Positions 6,791 through 13,649 of a stretch of 22,409 bases of DNA are shown here, piece by piece. The notes under the pieces were generated by a model. That model was not told the DNA's origin, ran no database searches, and worked only from the letters and a program-made list of their open reading frames with translations. Each line of letters starts with the position of its first letter. The stretch's first letter is position 1. Origin of the DNA: an uncultured Acidobacteriota bacterium (lineage in GTDB: Bacteria; Acidobacteriota; Terriglobia; Terriglobales; CAINCZ01); contig CAINCZ010000181.1 in the NCBI GenBank assembly GCA_903847195.1, forward strand, positions 1 through 22,409. The letters run 5' to 3'. The position numbers were made by a program, and so were the translations under genes.

Positions 6791-7900
6791 GTGAAACGAC
6801 TTCTGGCGATGCTGCTGCTGTTGCTTGTCGGGACGTGGGCGCCGGCCGAGACGACGATTGCGCAGGCGCGCATCGGCGACCTTACGGCGATCGAGGGCGT
6901 GCGCACGAATCCGCTGATCGGCTACGGAATCGTGGTGGGGCTGAACGGCACGGGCGACCGCAACCAGACGGTATTCACGGTGCAGACGCTGGCGAGCGTG
7001 CTGCAGCGCATGGGGGTGCAGGTGCCTTCGGGGAGCGTGCGGGTCAATAACGCGGCGGCCGTCTTCGTGACGGCGACGCTGCCGCCGTTTGCCAATCCCG
7101 GGACGGCGCTCGATGTGACGGTCGCATCGACGGGCGACGCCAAGAGCCTGGATGGCGGCATGTTGCTGCTCACCGCGCTCTATGGGCCCGACGGGCAGGT
7201 GTACGCCTCGGCGCAGGGTCCGCTGGCAGTGGGCGGATACAGCGTGGGCGGTACCGGGAATTCGCGGCAGATGAACCATCCGACGGTGGCGCGGGTGCCG
7301 CGCGGGGCGCTGGTGGAGCGTCCGGCAGTGGTGGACTTGAAGCAGTTCACGCGGGTGACGATCTCGCTGCGGGATGCCGACTTCTCGCAGGCCAGGGATA
7401 TTGCGGCGGCTATCAATGCAGACTTCAAGAGCGTGGTCGCCACGCCGGAGGACTCGCGGCGTGTGGCGGTCGATCCCGCGCGCACCGGGATGGCGAATCT
7501 GACGGAGCTGCTGGCGCGCATCGAGAATCTGACGGTGGCCGTGCACGTGCGCGGCAAGGTGGTGGTCAACGAGCGTACCGGCACGATCGTGATGGGGCGC
7601 AACGTGCGGCTGAGCGCGGTGGCGGTGCTGCATGGGAACCTGGCGATCGAGATTTCGACGCGGCTGCGTGTGTCGCAGCCCGAGGCGTTCTCGCAGGGCG
7701 GCAAGACGATGGTGGTACCGGACACGTCGGTCAAGACTGCGGAAGCGCCGGCGCGGCGGATCGAGCTGGTGGAGGGCTCGACGGTCGACGAACTGGCCAA
7801 CGGGCTGCAGTCGATCGGGGCGACGGCGCGCGACGTGGTGGCCATTCTGCAGGCGATCAAGGCCGCCGGTGCGCTGCAGGCCGAGTTGGAGGTGATATGA
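6791..7900 (+). CDS. flgI: Flagellar P-ring protein FlgI
   Basis: 369 residues, a typical length. The GTG start at 6791 is one base after the flgH stop. A signal peptide (MKRLLAMLLLLLVGTWAPA, cut near residue 19) is followed by the hallmark FlgI sequence ARIGDLTAIEGVRTNPLIGYGIVVGLNGTGD. Later blocks such as NAAAVFVTATLPPFANPGTALDVTVASTGDAKSLDGGMLLLTALYGPDGQVYA, and the C-terminal LVEGSTVDELANGLQSIGATARDVVAILQAIKAAGALQAELEVI, are also typical. FlgI forms the periplasmic P ring around the distal rod, with FlgA as chaperone. The stop overlaps the next ATG by four bases. Confidence 0.96.
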   Translation: MKRLLAMLLLLLVGTWAPAETTIAQARIGDLTAIEGVRTNPLIGYGIVVGLNGTGDRNQTVFTVQTLASVLQRMGVQVPSGSVRVNNAAAVFVTATLPPFANPGTALDVTVASTGDAKSLDGGMLLLTALYGPDGQVYASAQGPLAVGGYSVGGTGNSRQMNHPTVARVPRGALVERPAVVDLKQFTRVTISLRDADFSQARDIAAAINADFKSVVATPEDSRRVAVDPARTGMANLTELLARIENLTVAVHVRGKVVVNERTGTIVMGRNVRLSAVAVLHGNLAIEISTRLRVSQPEAFSQGGKTMVVPDTSVKTAEAPARRIELVEGSTVDELANGLQSIGATARDVVAILQAIKAAGALQAELEVI

Positions 7901-8283
7901 GCGAGGTTGCGATCGGCGCGGCGGCGGTGGCGGGGATGACCGGGCAATCGGCAGCGGAGATGTGGAGCGCGGCCACCGACCGGCAGCGCGTGGCGAAAGC
8001 GGCGCTCGATTTTGAGGGACTGCTGCTGGCGAACTGGCTCGAGGCGGTGGAGCAGGGAATCAGGGACATGGGCGGAGATGAGCTGAGCGCGGGGAGCGAA
8101 ACCATGGGAGCGCTTGGGATGCAGGCTTTGGCCTCCGGAATTGCGGCGCGCGGCGGCATCGGTTTGGCAAAGGTATTGCTTAAACATTTGCCGACGGCCA
8201 GTGAGCCGTCCGGCGCGGCAGACGCAAGTCGAGCGGAATCAGCGGGGAGTGCGCGGGCGGGCGACGGGCTGGGGAAGGCATGA
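7897..8283 (+). CDS. flgJ: Rod-binding protein FlgJ, N-terminal domain only
   Basis: 128 residues. The rod-binding (Rod-cap) domain is seen at about residues 30-95: AALDFEGLLLANWLEAVEQGIRDMGGDELSAGSETMGALGMQALASGIAARGGIGLAKVLLKHL, close to the family pattern F-E-x-L-L-x-x-x-L...G-x-x-x-x-x-M-x-x-x-x-L-A...G-I-G-L-A. The C-terminal muramidase domain of enterobacterial FlgJ is absent; the last 30 residues are a low-complexity Ala/Ser tail. A separate hydrolase must therefore open the peptidoglycan. It directly follows flgI with an ATGA overlap. Confidence 0.88.
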   Translation: MSEVAIGAAAVAGMTGQSAAEMWSAATDRQRVAKAALDFEGLLLANWLEAVEQGIRDMGGDELSAGSETMGALGMQALASGIAARGGIGLAKVLLKHLPTASEPSGAADASRAESAGSARAGDGLGKA

Positions 8284-8325
8284 GGCCTGAGCCGGGCGCA
8301 TTCTGAAAAATTCCTAAGAATCCGC

Positions 8326-8352
8326 TGAAGTTTCCGCTGCGGCTGCCGATGG
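8326..8352 (+). promoter_or_regulatory. Sigma-28 (FliA-type) promoter before flgM
   Basis: TGAAGTTT at 8326-8333 and GCCGATGG at 8345-8352, with exactly 15 bases between TGAA and GCCGATGG. This matches TAAAGTTT-N11-GCCGATAA at 13 of 16 positions. The start would be near 8359, and AGGGAG at 8368-8373 is a good ribosome site for ATG 8382. FlgM under its own sigma factor is a known feedback arrangement. Confidence 0.65.
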
Positions 8353-8381
8353 ATAGAGCAGGCTTATAGGGAGAGCCAAGA

Positions 8382-8657
8382 ATGAAGATCGACACTTCGC
8401 GGATGAACCCGGCCACGATCGGCCAGGATGTCCGCACCGACCTGAAGCGCGCGCGCACGGCGGCCACCGAGGCTCCGGCGGGCGAAGACAGTGCGACGGG
8501 GCTGAGTGCGTCGGCCAGCACGATGGCGGCGCGTTTGCAGGCGACGCCGGCGATCCGCACGGAGAAGGTGGCGGCGCTGCAACAGGCCGTCGCCAGCGGG
8601 CAGTACCAGGTGGACGCCGGGGCGGTGGCTTCCAGCATGATGCGGGAGCTGGCGTGA
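8382..8657 (+). CDS. flgM: Anti-sigma-28 factor FlgM
   Basis: 91 residues. The C-terminal half has the FlgM pattern: IRTEKVAALQQAVASGQYQVDAGAVASSMMREL (residues about 57-90), corresponding to R-x-E-K-V-x-x-L-x-x-x-I-x-x-G-x-Y-x-V-D-x-x-x-V-A-x-x-M. FlgM holds sigma-28 inactive until the hook is done and FlgM is exported through it. It sits between the rod/ring genes and the hook-associated protein genes, where flgM is normally found, and has its own sigma-28-like promoter and an AGGGAG ribosome site. The N-terminal half is disordered in character, as known for the family. Confidence 0.9.
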   Translation: MKIDTSRMNPATIGQDVRTDLKRARTAATEAPAGEDSATGLSASASTMAARLQATPAIRTEKVAALQQAVASGQYQVDAGAVASSMMRELA

Positions 8658-8671
8658 GCTGAAGCGAGGCG

Positions 8672-8875
8672 GTGATGGGCGAGTTCGGCGTGGATCGTCT
8701 GCCGGCGGTGGAGTCGGCGTGGCCGGCGAGCGGGCGCGAGGCGTCGCCGCAAGGCGAGCGCCGCCGGGTGCGCCGGGCGCAGGCGGCCAAATCCGAGGAT
8801 GAAGATGCAACCGAAGCCGGAACCGACCATGAGCCTGCCGACGAGACAACCGCTAAGTTCGATGACTTCGCCTGA
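8672..8875 (+). CDS. Small acidic hypothetical protein (doubtful)
   Basis: A 67-codon reading frame between flgM and the flgN-like gene (GTG 8672 or ATG 8675, with GAGG at 8664-8667). It has a basic middle (GERRRVRRAQAAK) and an acidic end (SEDEDATEAGTDHEPADETTAKFDDF). I recognise no family. Its last 70 bases overlap the flgN-like gene in another frame. Third-position GC is high in the first half and falls in the second. It may be a real small protein, or simply open by chance; without it the flgM-flgN spacer would be about 147 bases. Confidence 0.25.
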   Translation: MMGEFGVDRLPAVESAWPASGREASPQGERRRVRRAQAAKSEDEDATEAGTDHEPADETTAKFDDFA

Positions 8876-9233
8876 CGGCGACCCTGACGACGCACCCGCC
8901 AGCGAGCGGGTCGGCGCTCTGTTGCGGCTGCTGCGGCAGGCGGTGATCGCCGGTTGTGGCGCGCTGACGCAGTTCGATCTGGCGGCGGTGGCGGCCGGGA
9001 CTGAGCGGCAGCAGGTATTGTGCGCGTCGCTGCGGAGGGTGCTGCTGGATGGGAAGGCGCGGACGCTGATCAAGAACCACATGGATGAGTTGCGCGAGCT
9101 GAAGGCGCTGACCGCGGTGCAACGGGCGCTGGTGGACGGCGGGGGCAAGGCGATCCAGTTGGAGATCAACCTGGCGCGCATGGCGCAACTGGAGGCCGTG
9201 CCTGAATCGGCCAGCTTCGGGATGGGAGAGTAG
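8805..9233 (+). CDS. flgN: FlgN-like flagellar export chaperone
   Basis: 142 residues from ATG 8805, which has GAGG at 8795-8798; ATG 8799, 8829 and 8862 are in-frame alternatives. The protein is largely helical, with heptad-like leucines (RVGALLRLLRQAVIAGCGALTQFDLAAVAAGTERQQVLCASLRRVLL...), and ends in a hydrophobic stretch after a region of helix that contains NLARMAQLE. FlgN proteins are weakly conserved helical chaperones that carry FlgK and FlgL to the export gate. The call rests on size, helical character and position between flgM and flgK rather than on a strong motif. The stop is two bases before the flgK ATG. Confidence 0.6.
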   Translation: MQPKPEPTMSLPTRQPLSSMTSPDGDPDDAPASERVGALLRLLRQAVIAGCGALTQFDLAAVAAGTERQQVLCASLRRVLLDGKARTLIKNHMDELRELKALTAVQRALVDGGGKAIQLEINLARMAQLEAVPESASFGMGE

Positions 9234-9235
9234 GC

Positions 9236-10603
9236 ATGGGGACCTTGGCCGGTGCGATGAGCATTGCCACCGGCGCCGCGCTGGCGCAGGAGCAGGCGCT
9301 GCAGATCACGGCGGACAACGTGGCCAACGCCAACACGGCGGGCTACACGCGCAAGGCTCCGGTGCTGGAGCAGGAGCCGGGCTATTTCAACGGACAATTC
9401 ATCGTTGGCCGCGGGGTGGCGCTGACCGGAGCCCAGAGCCTGCGCGACCGGGTGCTGGAGTTGCGGCTGGGGCAGCAGCAGCAGACCCAGGGATCGCTCG
9501 ATGCCTACGTGCCGGCGATGAGCCCGGTGGAGTTGCTGTTCACGGGCAGCAGCGATCTGGGGAGTTCGATCGACCAGATGTTCAGCGCGTTGTCGCAGCT
9601 TGCGGCCGATCCCAGTAACTCGTCGCTGCGGCAGACGGTGCTGAGCGCAGCCGGGACGGTGGTGCAGAACTTCCAGACGGATGCCAGCGACCTGACCAGC
9701 ACGCAGACCTCGCTGAACGAAAACGTGGTGCAGTTGACGGAGAAGATCAACAGCCTGACCAGCCAGATCGCGGCGCTGAATCCGGAGGTGGACCGGATGC
9801 AGAAGCTCGGGCAGGACACGGGCGCCTACGAAGACCAGCGGACGAAGCTGGTGCAGGACCTGTCGCAACTGGCGAACGTGCAGATCACGACCGGCGATGA
9901 CGGCATCACGATCACCACGGCCTCGGGCACGCCGCTGGTGGTGGGCAATCATGCCTATGCGCTCACCACGGCGCGCGATGCGACGACCGGGTTGCAACAC
10001 GTCTACAACGGCAGCACCGACGTGACGGCGGACTTCACCGGCGGCAACCTGGGAGGCACGCTCCAGGCGCGCGATCAAGACATACCGGGCCTGCTGAATT
10101 CGCTCGACACGCTGGCGTACAACTTTGCTAACGCGATGAACACGGCGCACAGCGCCGGTTATGACCTGAATGGCAACACGGGCGTAAACCTGTTCATGAC
10201 GCCGGCGGCGGTGGCGGGCGCGGCACTCAACCTGAAGCTGCAGATCGCGCAGCCGTCGCAGCTGGCGGCGAGCTCCGACGCCTCGCCGGGCGGCAACGGC
10301 AACCTCACCAAGCTGCTGGCCGTAGCCAACACGGCGATCGCCAACGGCGAGACGCCGAGCCAATGCTACGCGGGGCTGGTATTTCAGGCGGGCAACCTGG
10401 TGGCGCAGGCCACAGCGCAGCAGACCGCGAGCAAGGCGACGCTGCAGCAGTTGCAGAAGCAGCGGGACGCGCTCAGCGGGGTCGCGCTCGATGAAGAGGC
10501 GACGAACCTGATCCAGTACCAGCGGGCGTTTCAGGCGGCGGCGCGGGTGGTGAACGCCCTGGACGAGTGCCTGCAAAGCGCGCTCCAAATAGGATCCCAT
10601 TAA
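9236..10603 (+). CDS. flgK: Hook-associated protein 1, FlgK
   Basis: 455 residues, on the short side for FlgK. The rod/hook-family N-terminal motif is LQITADNVANANTAGYTRKAPVLEQ (about residues 22-46), with the FlgK-specific QFIVGRGVALTGAQSLRDRVLELRL after it and the helical LFTGSSDLGSSIDQMFSALSQLAADPSN block near residue 100. The C-terminus ends with the family helix LDEEATNLIQYQRAFQAAARVVNALDECLQSAL. FlgK is the first junction protein between hook and filament. flgL follows after two bases. The 18-residue extension in front of flgL overlaps the end of this gene in another frame and is not used. Confidence 0.94.
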   Translation: MGTLAGAMSIATGAALAQEQALQITADNVANANTAGYTRKAPVLEQEPGYFNGQFIVGRGVALTGAQSLRDRVLELRLGQQQQTQGSLDAYVPAMSPVELLFTGSSDLGSSIDQMFSALSQLAADPSNSSLRQTVLSAAGTVVQNFQTDASDLTSTQTSLNENVVQLTEKINSLTSQIAALNPEVDRMQKLGQDTGAYEDQRTKLVQDLSQLANVQITTGDDGITITTASGTPLVVGNHAYALTTARDATTGLQHVYNGSTDVTADFTGGNLGGTLQARDQDIPGLLNSLDTLAYNFANAMNTAHSAGYDLNGNTGVNLFMTPAAVAGAALNLKLQIAQPSQLAASSDASPGGNGNLTKLLAVANTAIANGETPSQCYAGLVFQAGNLVAQATAQQTASKATLQQLQKQRDALSGVALDEEATNLIQYQRAFQAAARVVNALDECLQSALQIGSH

Positions 10604-10605
10604 TC

Positions 10606-11499
10606 ATGCGCATCGCCTCGAGCAACACCGCCGACCTGCTGGCCTCGATGAACACGCTGCGCGAGCAGCAGAATCGGCTGATTGAGCAGCTCTCGACGGG
10701 CAAGCGGGTGAACCGGCCATCGGATGATCCCTCGGCCAGCGCGCTGCTGGCGCAGACGGCGACGCGCAACACGGAAGACGATGCCTACCTGGCGAACGTC
10801 AGCAGCCTGACAGCGCAGATGCAGACGATCGATTCGTCGCTGAGTTCGGTGATCTCAAACCTGAACCAGGCCATCACGCTCGGCGTGGAAGGGGCCAACG
10901 GAACGGCCAACGCGGCGAACCAGGCGACGATGGCGGCGGCGGTGCGGCAGATCCAGCAGAGCGTGCTGGCGGTGGCCAACCTGACCTACCAGGGCAAATA
11001 CGTCTTCTCGGGGACGGCGACGCAGACGCCGGCCTACAGCGCTAACGCCGCGGCGGCCTCGGGTTTCCAGTACAACGGCAACAGTCAGGTGAACGAAGTG
11101 GACATTGCGGCCAACCGTTCGGTGGCGGTGAATGTGCCCGGCGATCAACTATTCAGCGCGACGGGCGCGGATGTGTTCCAGGCGCTCACCGATCTGGCGA
11201 CGGCGCTGGACGGCGGGCAATCGAGCGCCATCCAGACGGCGACGGCGGCGGTGCGCACGGCATACGATCACGTGAGTTCGCAGCGGGCGTTTTACGGCGA
11301 TACGGTGAATGTGCTCAGCTCGGACAAGGAGCTTCTCGACCAGGAACAACTACAGTTCACGCAGCAGCAGACGACGCTGGCGGGAGCCGATACGGCGACG
11401 ACGATAACTACGCTGGTGACGACGCAGACGGCTTACCAGGCGACACTCTCGGCGGTGAGCAAGGCACTGCAGACATCGCTGCTGGACTATCTGAAGTAG
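10606..11499 (+). CDS. flgL: Hook-filament junction protein FlgL (HAP3)
   Basis: 297 residues from ATG 10606; an upstream in-frame ATG (10567) would run inside flgK and is rejected because MRIASSNTADLLASMNTLREQQNRLIEQLSTGKRVNRPSDDPSASALLAQ is the standard flagellin-like FlgL N-terminus. The LSTGKRVNRPSDDPS motif is diagnostic. The C-terminus (TTLAGADTATTITTLVTTQTAYQATLSAVSKALQTSLLDYLK) is the coiled-coil end that pairs with the N-terminus. FlgL connects FlgK to the filament. It closes the plus-strand operon and converges on fliS. Confidence 0.94.
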   Translation: MRIASSNTADLLASMNTLREQQNRLIEQLSTGKRVNRPSDDPSASALLAQTATRNTEDDAYLANVSSLTAQMQTIDSSLSSVISNLNQAITLGVEGANGTANAANQATMAAAVRQIQQSVLAVANLTYQGKYVFSGTATQTPAYSANAAAASGFQYNGNSQVNEVDIAANRSVAVNVPGDQLFSATGADVFQALTDLATALDGGQSSAIQTATAAVRTAYDHVSSQRAFYGDTVNVLSSDKELLDQEQLQFTQQQTTLAGADTATTITTLVTTQTAYQATLSAVSKALQTSLLDYLK

Positions 11500-11570
11500 G
11501 TGGACGACGCTGTGTTGCGGTCCGCGCCGAGCATCCTCGATTTATATCCGCATAGACTTTTCTGAACCAG

Positions 11571-11591
11571 ATCCCTCGCTGCGCTCGGGAT
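11571..11591. repeat. Short imperfect hairpin in the flgL-fliS gap
   Basis: ATCCC at 11571-11575 pairs with GGGAT at 11587-11591 around TCGCTGCGCTC, giving an imperfect palindrome. A very similar phrase is common in intergenic DNA of Acidobacteriota as I remember it. It directly precedes the two larger hairpins of the same gap and may be part of one composite repeat. Confidence 0.5.
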
Positions 11592-11619
11592 GAAAACTCA
11601 AGAAAGTGCAAATCAAAAT

Positions 11620-11659
11620 CCCCACCTTTGCGCGCCAAGGCAGGCGCGCGAGGGTGGGG
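11620..11659. repeat. Intergenic hairpin repeat, copy 2
   Basis: CCCCACC (11620-11626) pairs with GGTGGGG (11653-11659), and GCGCGCC pairs with GGCGCGC inside it, leaving a short loop containing AAGGCA. It resembles copy 1 (3774-3805) and copy 3 (11676-11708) in arms, loop and the following CAC-TTGCA. It sits between convergent operons, so it could serve as a bidirectional transcript end. Confidence 0.7.
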
Positions 11660-11675
11660 CACTTGCAGGGTTGCT

Positions 11676-11708
11676 CCCCACATCTGCCAAAGGCAGGCAG
11701 ATATGGGG
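11676..11708. repeat. Intergenic hairpin repeat, copy 3
   Basis: CCCCACATCTGCC (11676-11688) and GGCAGATATGGGG (11696-11708) pair at 12 of 13 positions around the loop AAAGGCA, followed by CAC. It lies 16 bases after copy 2. The mismatched pair (C/A against T in the perfect case) suggests an ageing copy. The end of fliS (11717) is only 8 bases away. Confidence 0.7.
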
Positions 11709-11716
11709 CACGGAAG

Positions 11717-12169
11717 TCAGGCAGTCCAGGCAAGGCCTTCGCGCGCGGCAGGCGCGGCTGCGGCGGCACTGGCGAGGACGGCTCCGGCCTTGGCGGTCTC
11801 TTCTAATTCAACCTGCTGCCAGGTGAGGCGCATGGAGATGATCAGTTCGATCAGGTGCTCGAGAATGGGGACGCTTTGCTTCATCTGGGCCTCAAGCATC
11901 TTGGCCCGGAGGTGCGAGTAGAAACGCAGGAGCTGGCGGCAGGTGTCAGGCGCCTTTGCCATGTCGAGCCCTTCCTCCAGTTGGGCCATCACCAGGATGG
12001 CGTGGCTGAGTATCTGGCAGCGGAGTTCGATGTCTCCCGCCCGCATGGCGGCGATGGCGCCGCGGAGATCGCTGGCCAGCAGGTCGTAGAGGATGATGGT
12101 GAGGCCGACCGGCGAGGCGTTCTGCGCCGATATCCGCCAGGATTCCCGCTCAATTTCCCGTCCGTTCAT
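11717..12169 (-). CDS. fliS: Flagellin export chaperone FliS
   Basis: 150 residues. It has the four-helix FliS pattern: ASPVGLTIILYDLLASDLRGAIAAMRAGDIELRCQILSHAILVMAQLEEGLDMAKAP, with the L-x-x-x-L-Y-D/E motif (residues about 22-31), and a second block LLRFYSHLRAKMLEAQMKQSVPILEHLIELI. FliS binds the C-terminus of flagellin to stop it polymerising in the cytoplasm. The ATG abuts the fliD stop, so the two are read together. The last 20 residues are an Ala-rich tail not typical of the family. Confidence 0.9.
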   Translation of the reverse strand: MNGREIERESWRISAQNASPVGLTIILYDLLASDLRGAIAAMRAGDIELRCQILSHAILVMAQLEEGLDMAKAPDTCRQLLRFYSHLRAKMLEAQMKQSVPILEHLIELIISMRLTWQQVELEETAKAGAVLASAAAAAPAAREGLAWTA

Positions 12170-13528
12170 TTAGTTCTTCCCCGTGTTGTAACCGAGTTCG
12201 GTGTTGAGTTGCTGCTGCTGGCTGGGCATGCTCATCAGGGCCATCTCGGCCTTGTTGTAGCTGTCGGTCAGCGCCTGTTGCATGGGAGTGATGGTGTAGG
12301 TTTCGAAGTTGTCGATCTGCTTTTGCAGGTCGTTGTATTCGTTTCTGAGGCTCTGCAGGTCGAGCGTGAAGGCGCCGCTGGTGGTGTCGATGTAGGTCTG
12401 CAGGCTGTCATCGAGCTTGGCGGCGAAGCCGTTATTTGCCGTGCCCTTAAGGAAATTGGATACCCCATCGAAGTTGCTCTGGAGCGTGCTGTTGAGCTTG
12501 GTGGTGTCGAGCGTCAGCGTGCCGTCGTTATTCATCGAGATGCCGAGCGCGCCCATGGTGAGGCTGCTGCCGGTGTAGCTCATGGCAGAGAGCAGATCGG
12601 TCTGCAGCATGCGCGCATTGGTGTCGTTGGCGAGCGCGCCGCTGCTGCCGGTCGAGTCGGCGGCGAACTGCGCATTCACGGCCTTCATGACGGTGTTGTA
12701 ATCGCTGACGAAGCTGCTGACGGCGGCGGCGACCTTCGCGGTGTCGTGCCCGACGGTGAGGTTGACCTCGCTGCCGGAGGTTCCAGTCAGGTTCAGGGTG
12801 ACGCCGGTGAGCACGCCGGTGACGGTGTTGGTGGCGCTGCTGACGGGTATGCCGTCCACGGTAAGGGCTGCGTTCTTGCCTTGTGCCGCCTGATGAAACT
12901 GCAGGAAGTTCGCGTCGGTGGTGTCGTTGGTGATGCTGATGTCGCTGGCGGAGCCCGAACTGTTGCTGACAACGGCCAGGCGCGAGCCCTGCGCATCGGT
13001 GATGACGCTGGCGGTGACGCCGAGGCTAGCGCTATTGATGGAACTGGCGAGACCGGAGAGCGTGCTGTTGGAGCTGCCGACGTTGATCGTGGTGCTGGCT
13101 CCGGTGCCGACCTGAATTTGTAAGCTGCCGGTAGCCAGAGTGGAACTGCTGCTGACCGCATCGGAGTACCAGGAGGCGGTCGAGGCCAGGTTGGTGACCA
13201 CGACGGCATGCGTGCCGATGGATGCCGCGCTGGTGGCCGAGGCGCTGACGACGCTGGAGTTCGACGAACTGGTGGTCATCGCGGTCATGGCGCCGAGCGG
13301 ATCGGTCAGTGCGCTGAGGTCGTCGGAAAGGCTGGTGACCTCGCTTTGCAGCATATTGATCGCCGCGCCTTGATTCTGGAGCGTGTTCTGCTGGGTCTGC
13401 CACGCGATTTCAGGCTTGCGGGCAGCGGTGAGGGCGGCGGTGACGGCGCTGTTGACGTTAATCCCGGCGCTCTGGGATCCATACAGCGCCTGCAAAAGGG
13501 AACTGAGGTCGACCGTCGAACTGCTCAT
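12170..13528 (-). CDS. fliD: Flagellar cap protein FliD (HAP2)
   Basis: 452 residues, usual for FliD. The N-terminal HAP2 domain (residues about 5-110) includes the helix ALTAARKPEIAWQTQQNTLQNQGAAINMLQSEVTSLSDDLSAL followed by a Ser/Thr-rich segment. The C-terminal HAP2 domain contains ALTVDGIPVSSATNTVTGVLTGVTLNLTGTSGSEVNLTVGHDTAKVAAAVSSFVSDYNTVM, the clearest family signature. A final coiled-coil part follows (LDLQSLRNEYNDLQKQIDNFETYTITPMQQALTDSYNKAEMALMSM). FliD caps the growing filament and folds flagellin. It is followed without a gap by fliS, which is also the common order elsewhere. Confidence 0.93.
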   Translation of the reverse strand: MSSSTVDLSSLLQALYGSQSAGINVNSAVTAALTAARKPEIAWQTQQNTLQNQGAAINMLQSEVTSLSDDLSALTDPLGAMTAMTTSSSNSSVVSASATSAASIGTHAVVVTNLASTASWYSDAVSSSSTLATGSLQIQVGTGASTTINVGSSNSTLSGLASSINSASLGVTASVITDAQGSRLAVVSNSSGSASDISITNDTTDANFLQFHQAAQGKNAALTVDGIPVSSATNTVTGVLTGVTLNLTGTSGSEVNLTVGHDTAKVAAAVSSFVSDYNTVMKAVNAQFAADSTGSSGALANDTNARMLQTDLLSAMSYTGSSLTMGALGISMNNDGTLTLDTTKLNSTLQSNFDGVSNFLKGTANNGFAAKLDDSLQTYIDTTSGAFTLDLQSLRNEYNDLQKQIDNFETYTITPMQQALTDSYNKAEMALMSMPSQQQQLNTELGYNTGKN

Positions 13529-13576
13529 AAGACCTCACCGGAGGCGAAGCGCGCCTCAGCGGAGTGGCGGGCGCGA

Positions 13577-13598
13577 GGCGGGGCTGGTAAGCCCCGCC
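13577..13598. terminator. GC-rich hairpin between fliC and fliD
   Basis: GGCGGGGCT (13577-13585) and AGCCCCGCC (13590-13598) form a perfect 9-base-pair stem with a 4-base loop. Read on the minus strand it lies after fliC and before fliD. There is no T-tract, so it may be a transcript-stabilising or attenuating hairpin rather than a strong terminator. Such a structure could explain how fliC is made in large excess over fliD. Confidence 0.5.
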
Positions 13599-13611
13599 CC
13601 CCGGTTAAGAA

Positions 13612-13626
13612 GGGTGACGATCACCC
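13612..13626 (-). terminator. Weak terminator-like hairpin after fliC
   Basis: GGGTGA (13612-13617) and TCACCC (13621-13626) form a perfect 6-base-pair stem with a 3-base loop. On the minus strand it lies 23 bases beyond the fliC stop and is followed by TTCTTAACC, a partial T-run. Together with the stronger hairpin at 13577-13598 it could reduce read-through into fliD. Confidence 0.45.
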
Positions 13627-13649
13627 GTCGTGGTTTGCGGCCAGGGAAA

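Noticed and set aside
8180..10600. An 806-codon open frame on the minus strand
   Set aside because: It is antisense to flgM, flgN and flgK, with the same Arg/His-rich composition. No family was recognised.
10567..10605. N-terminal extension of the flgL reading frame
   Set aside because: It overlaps flgK in another frame and precedes the conserved MRIASSNTADLL start of the family.
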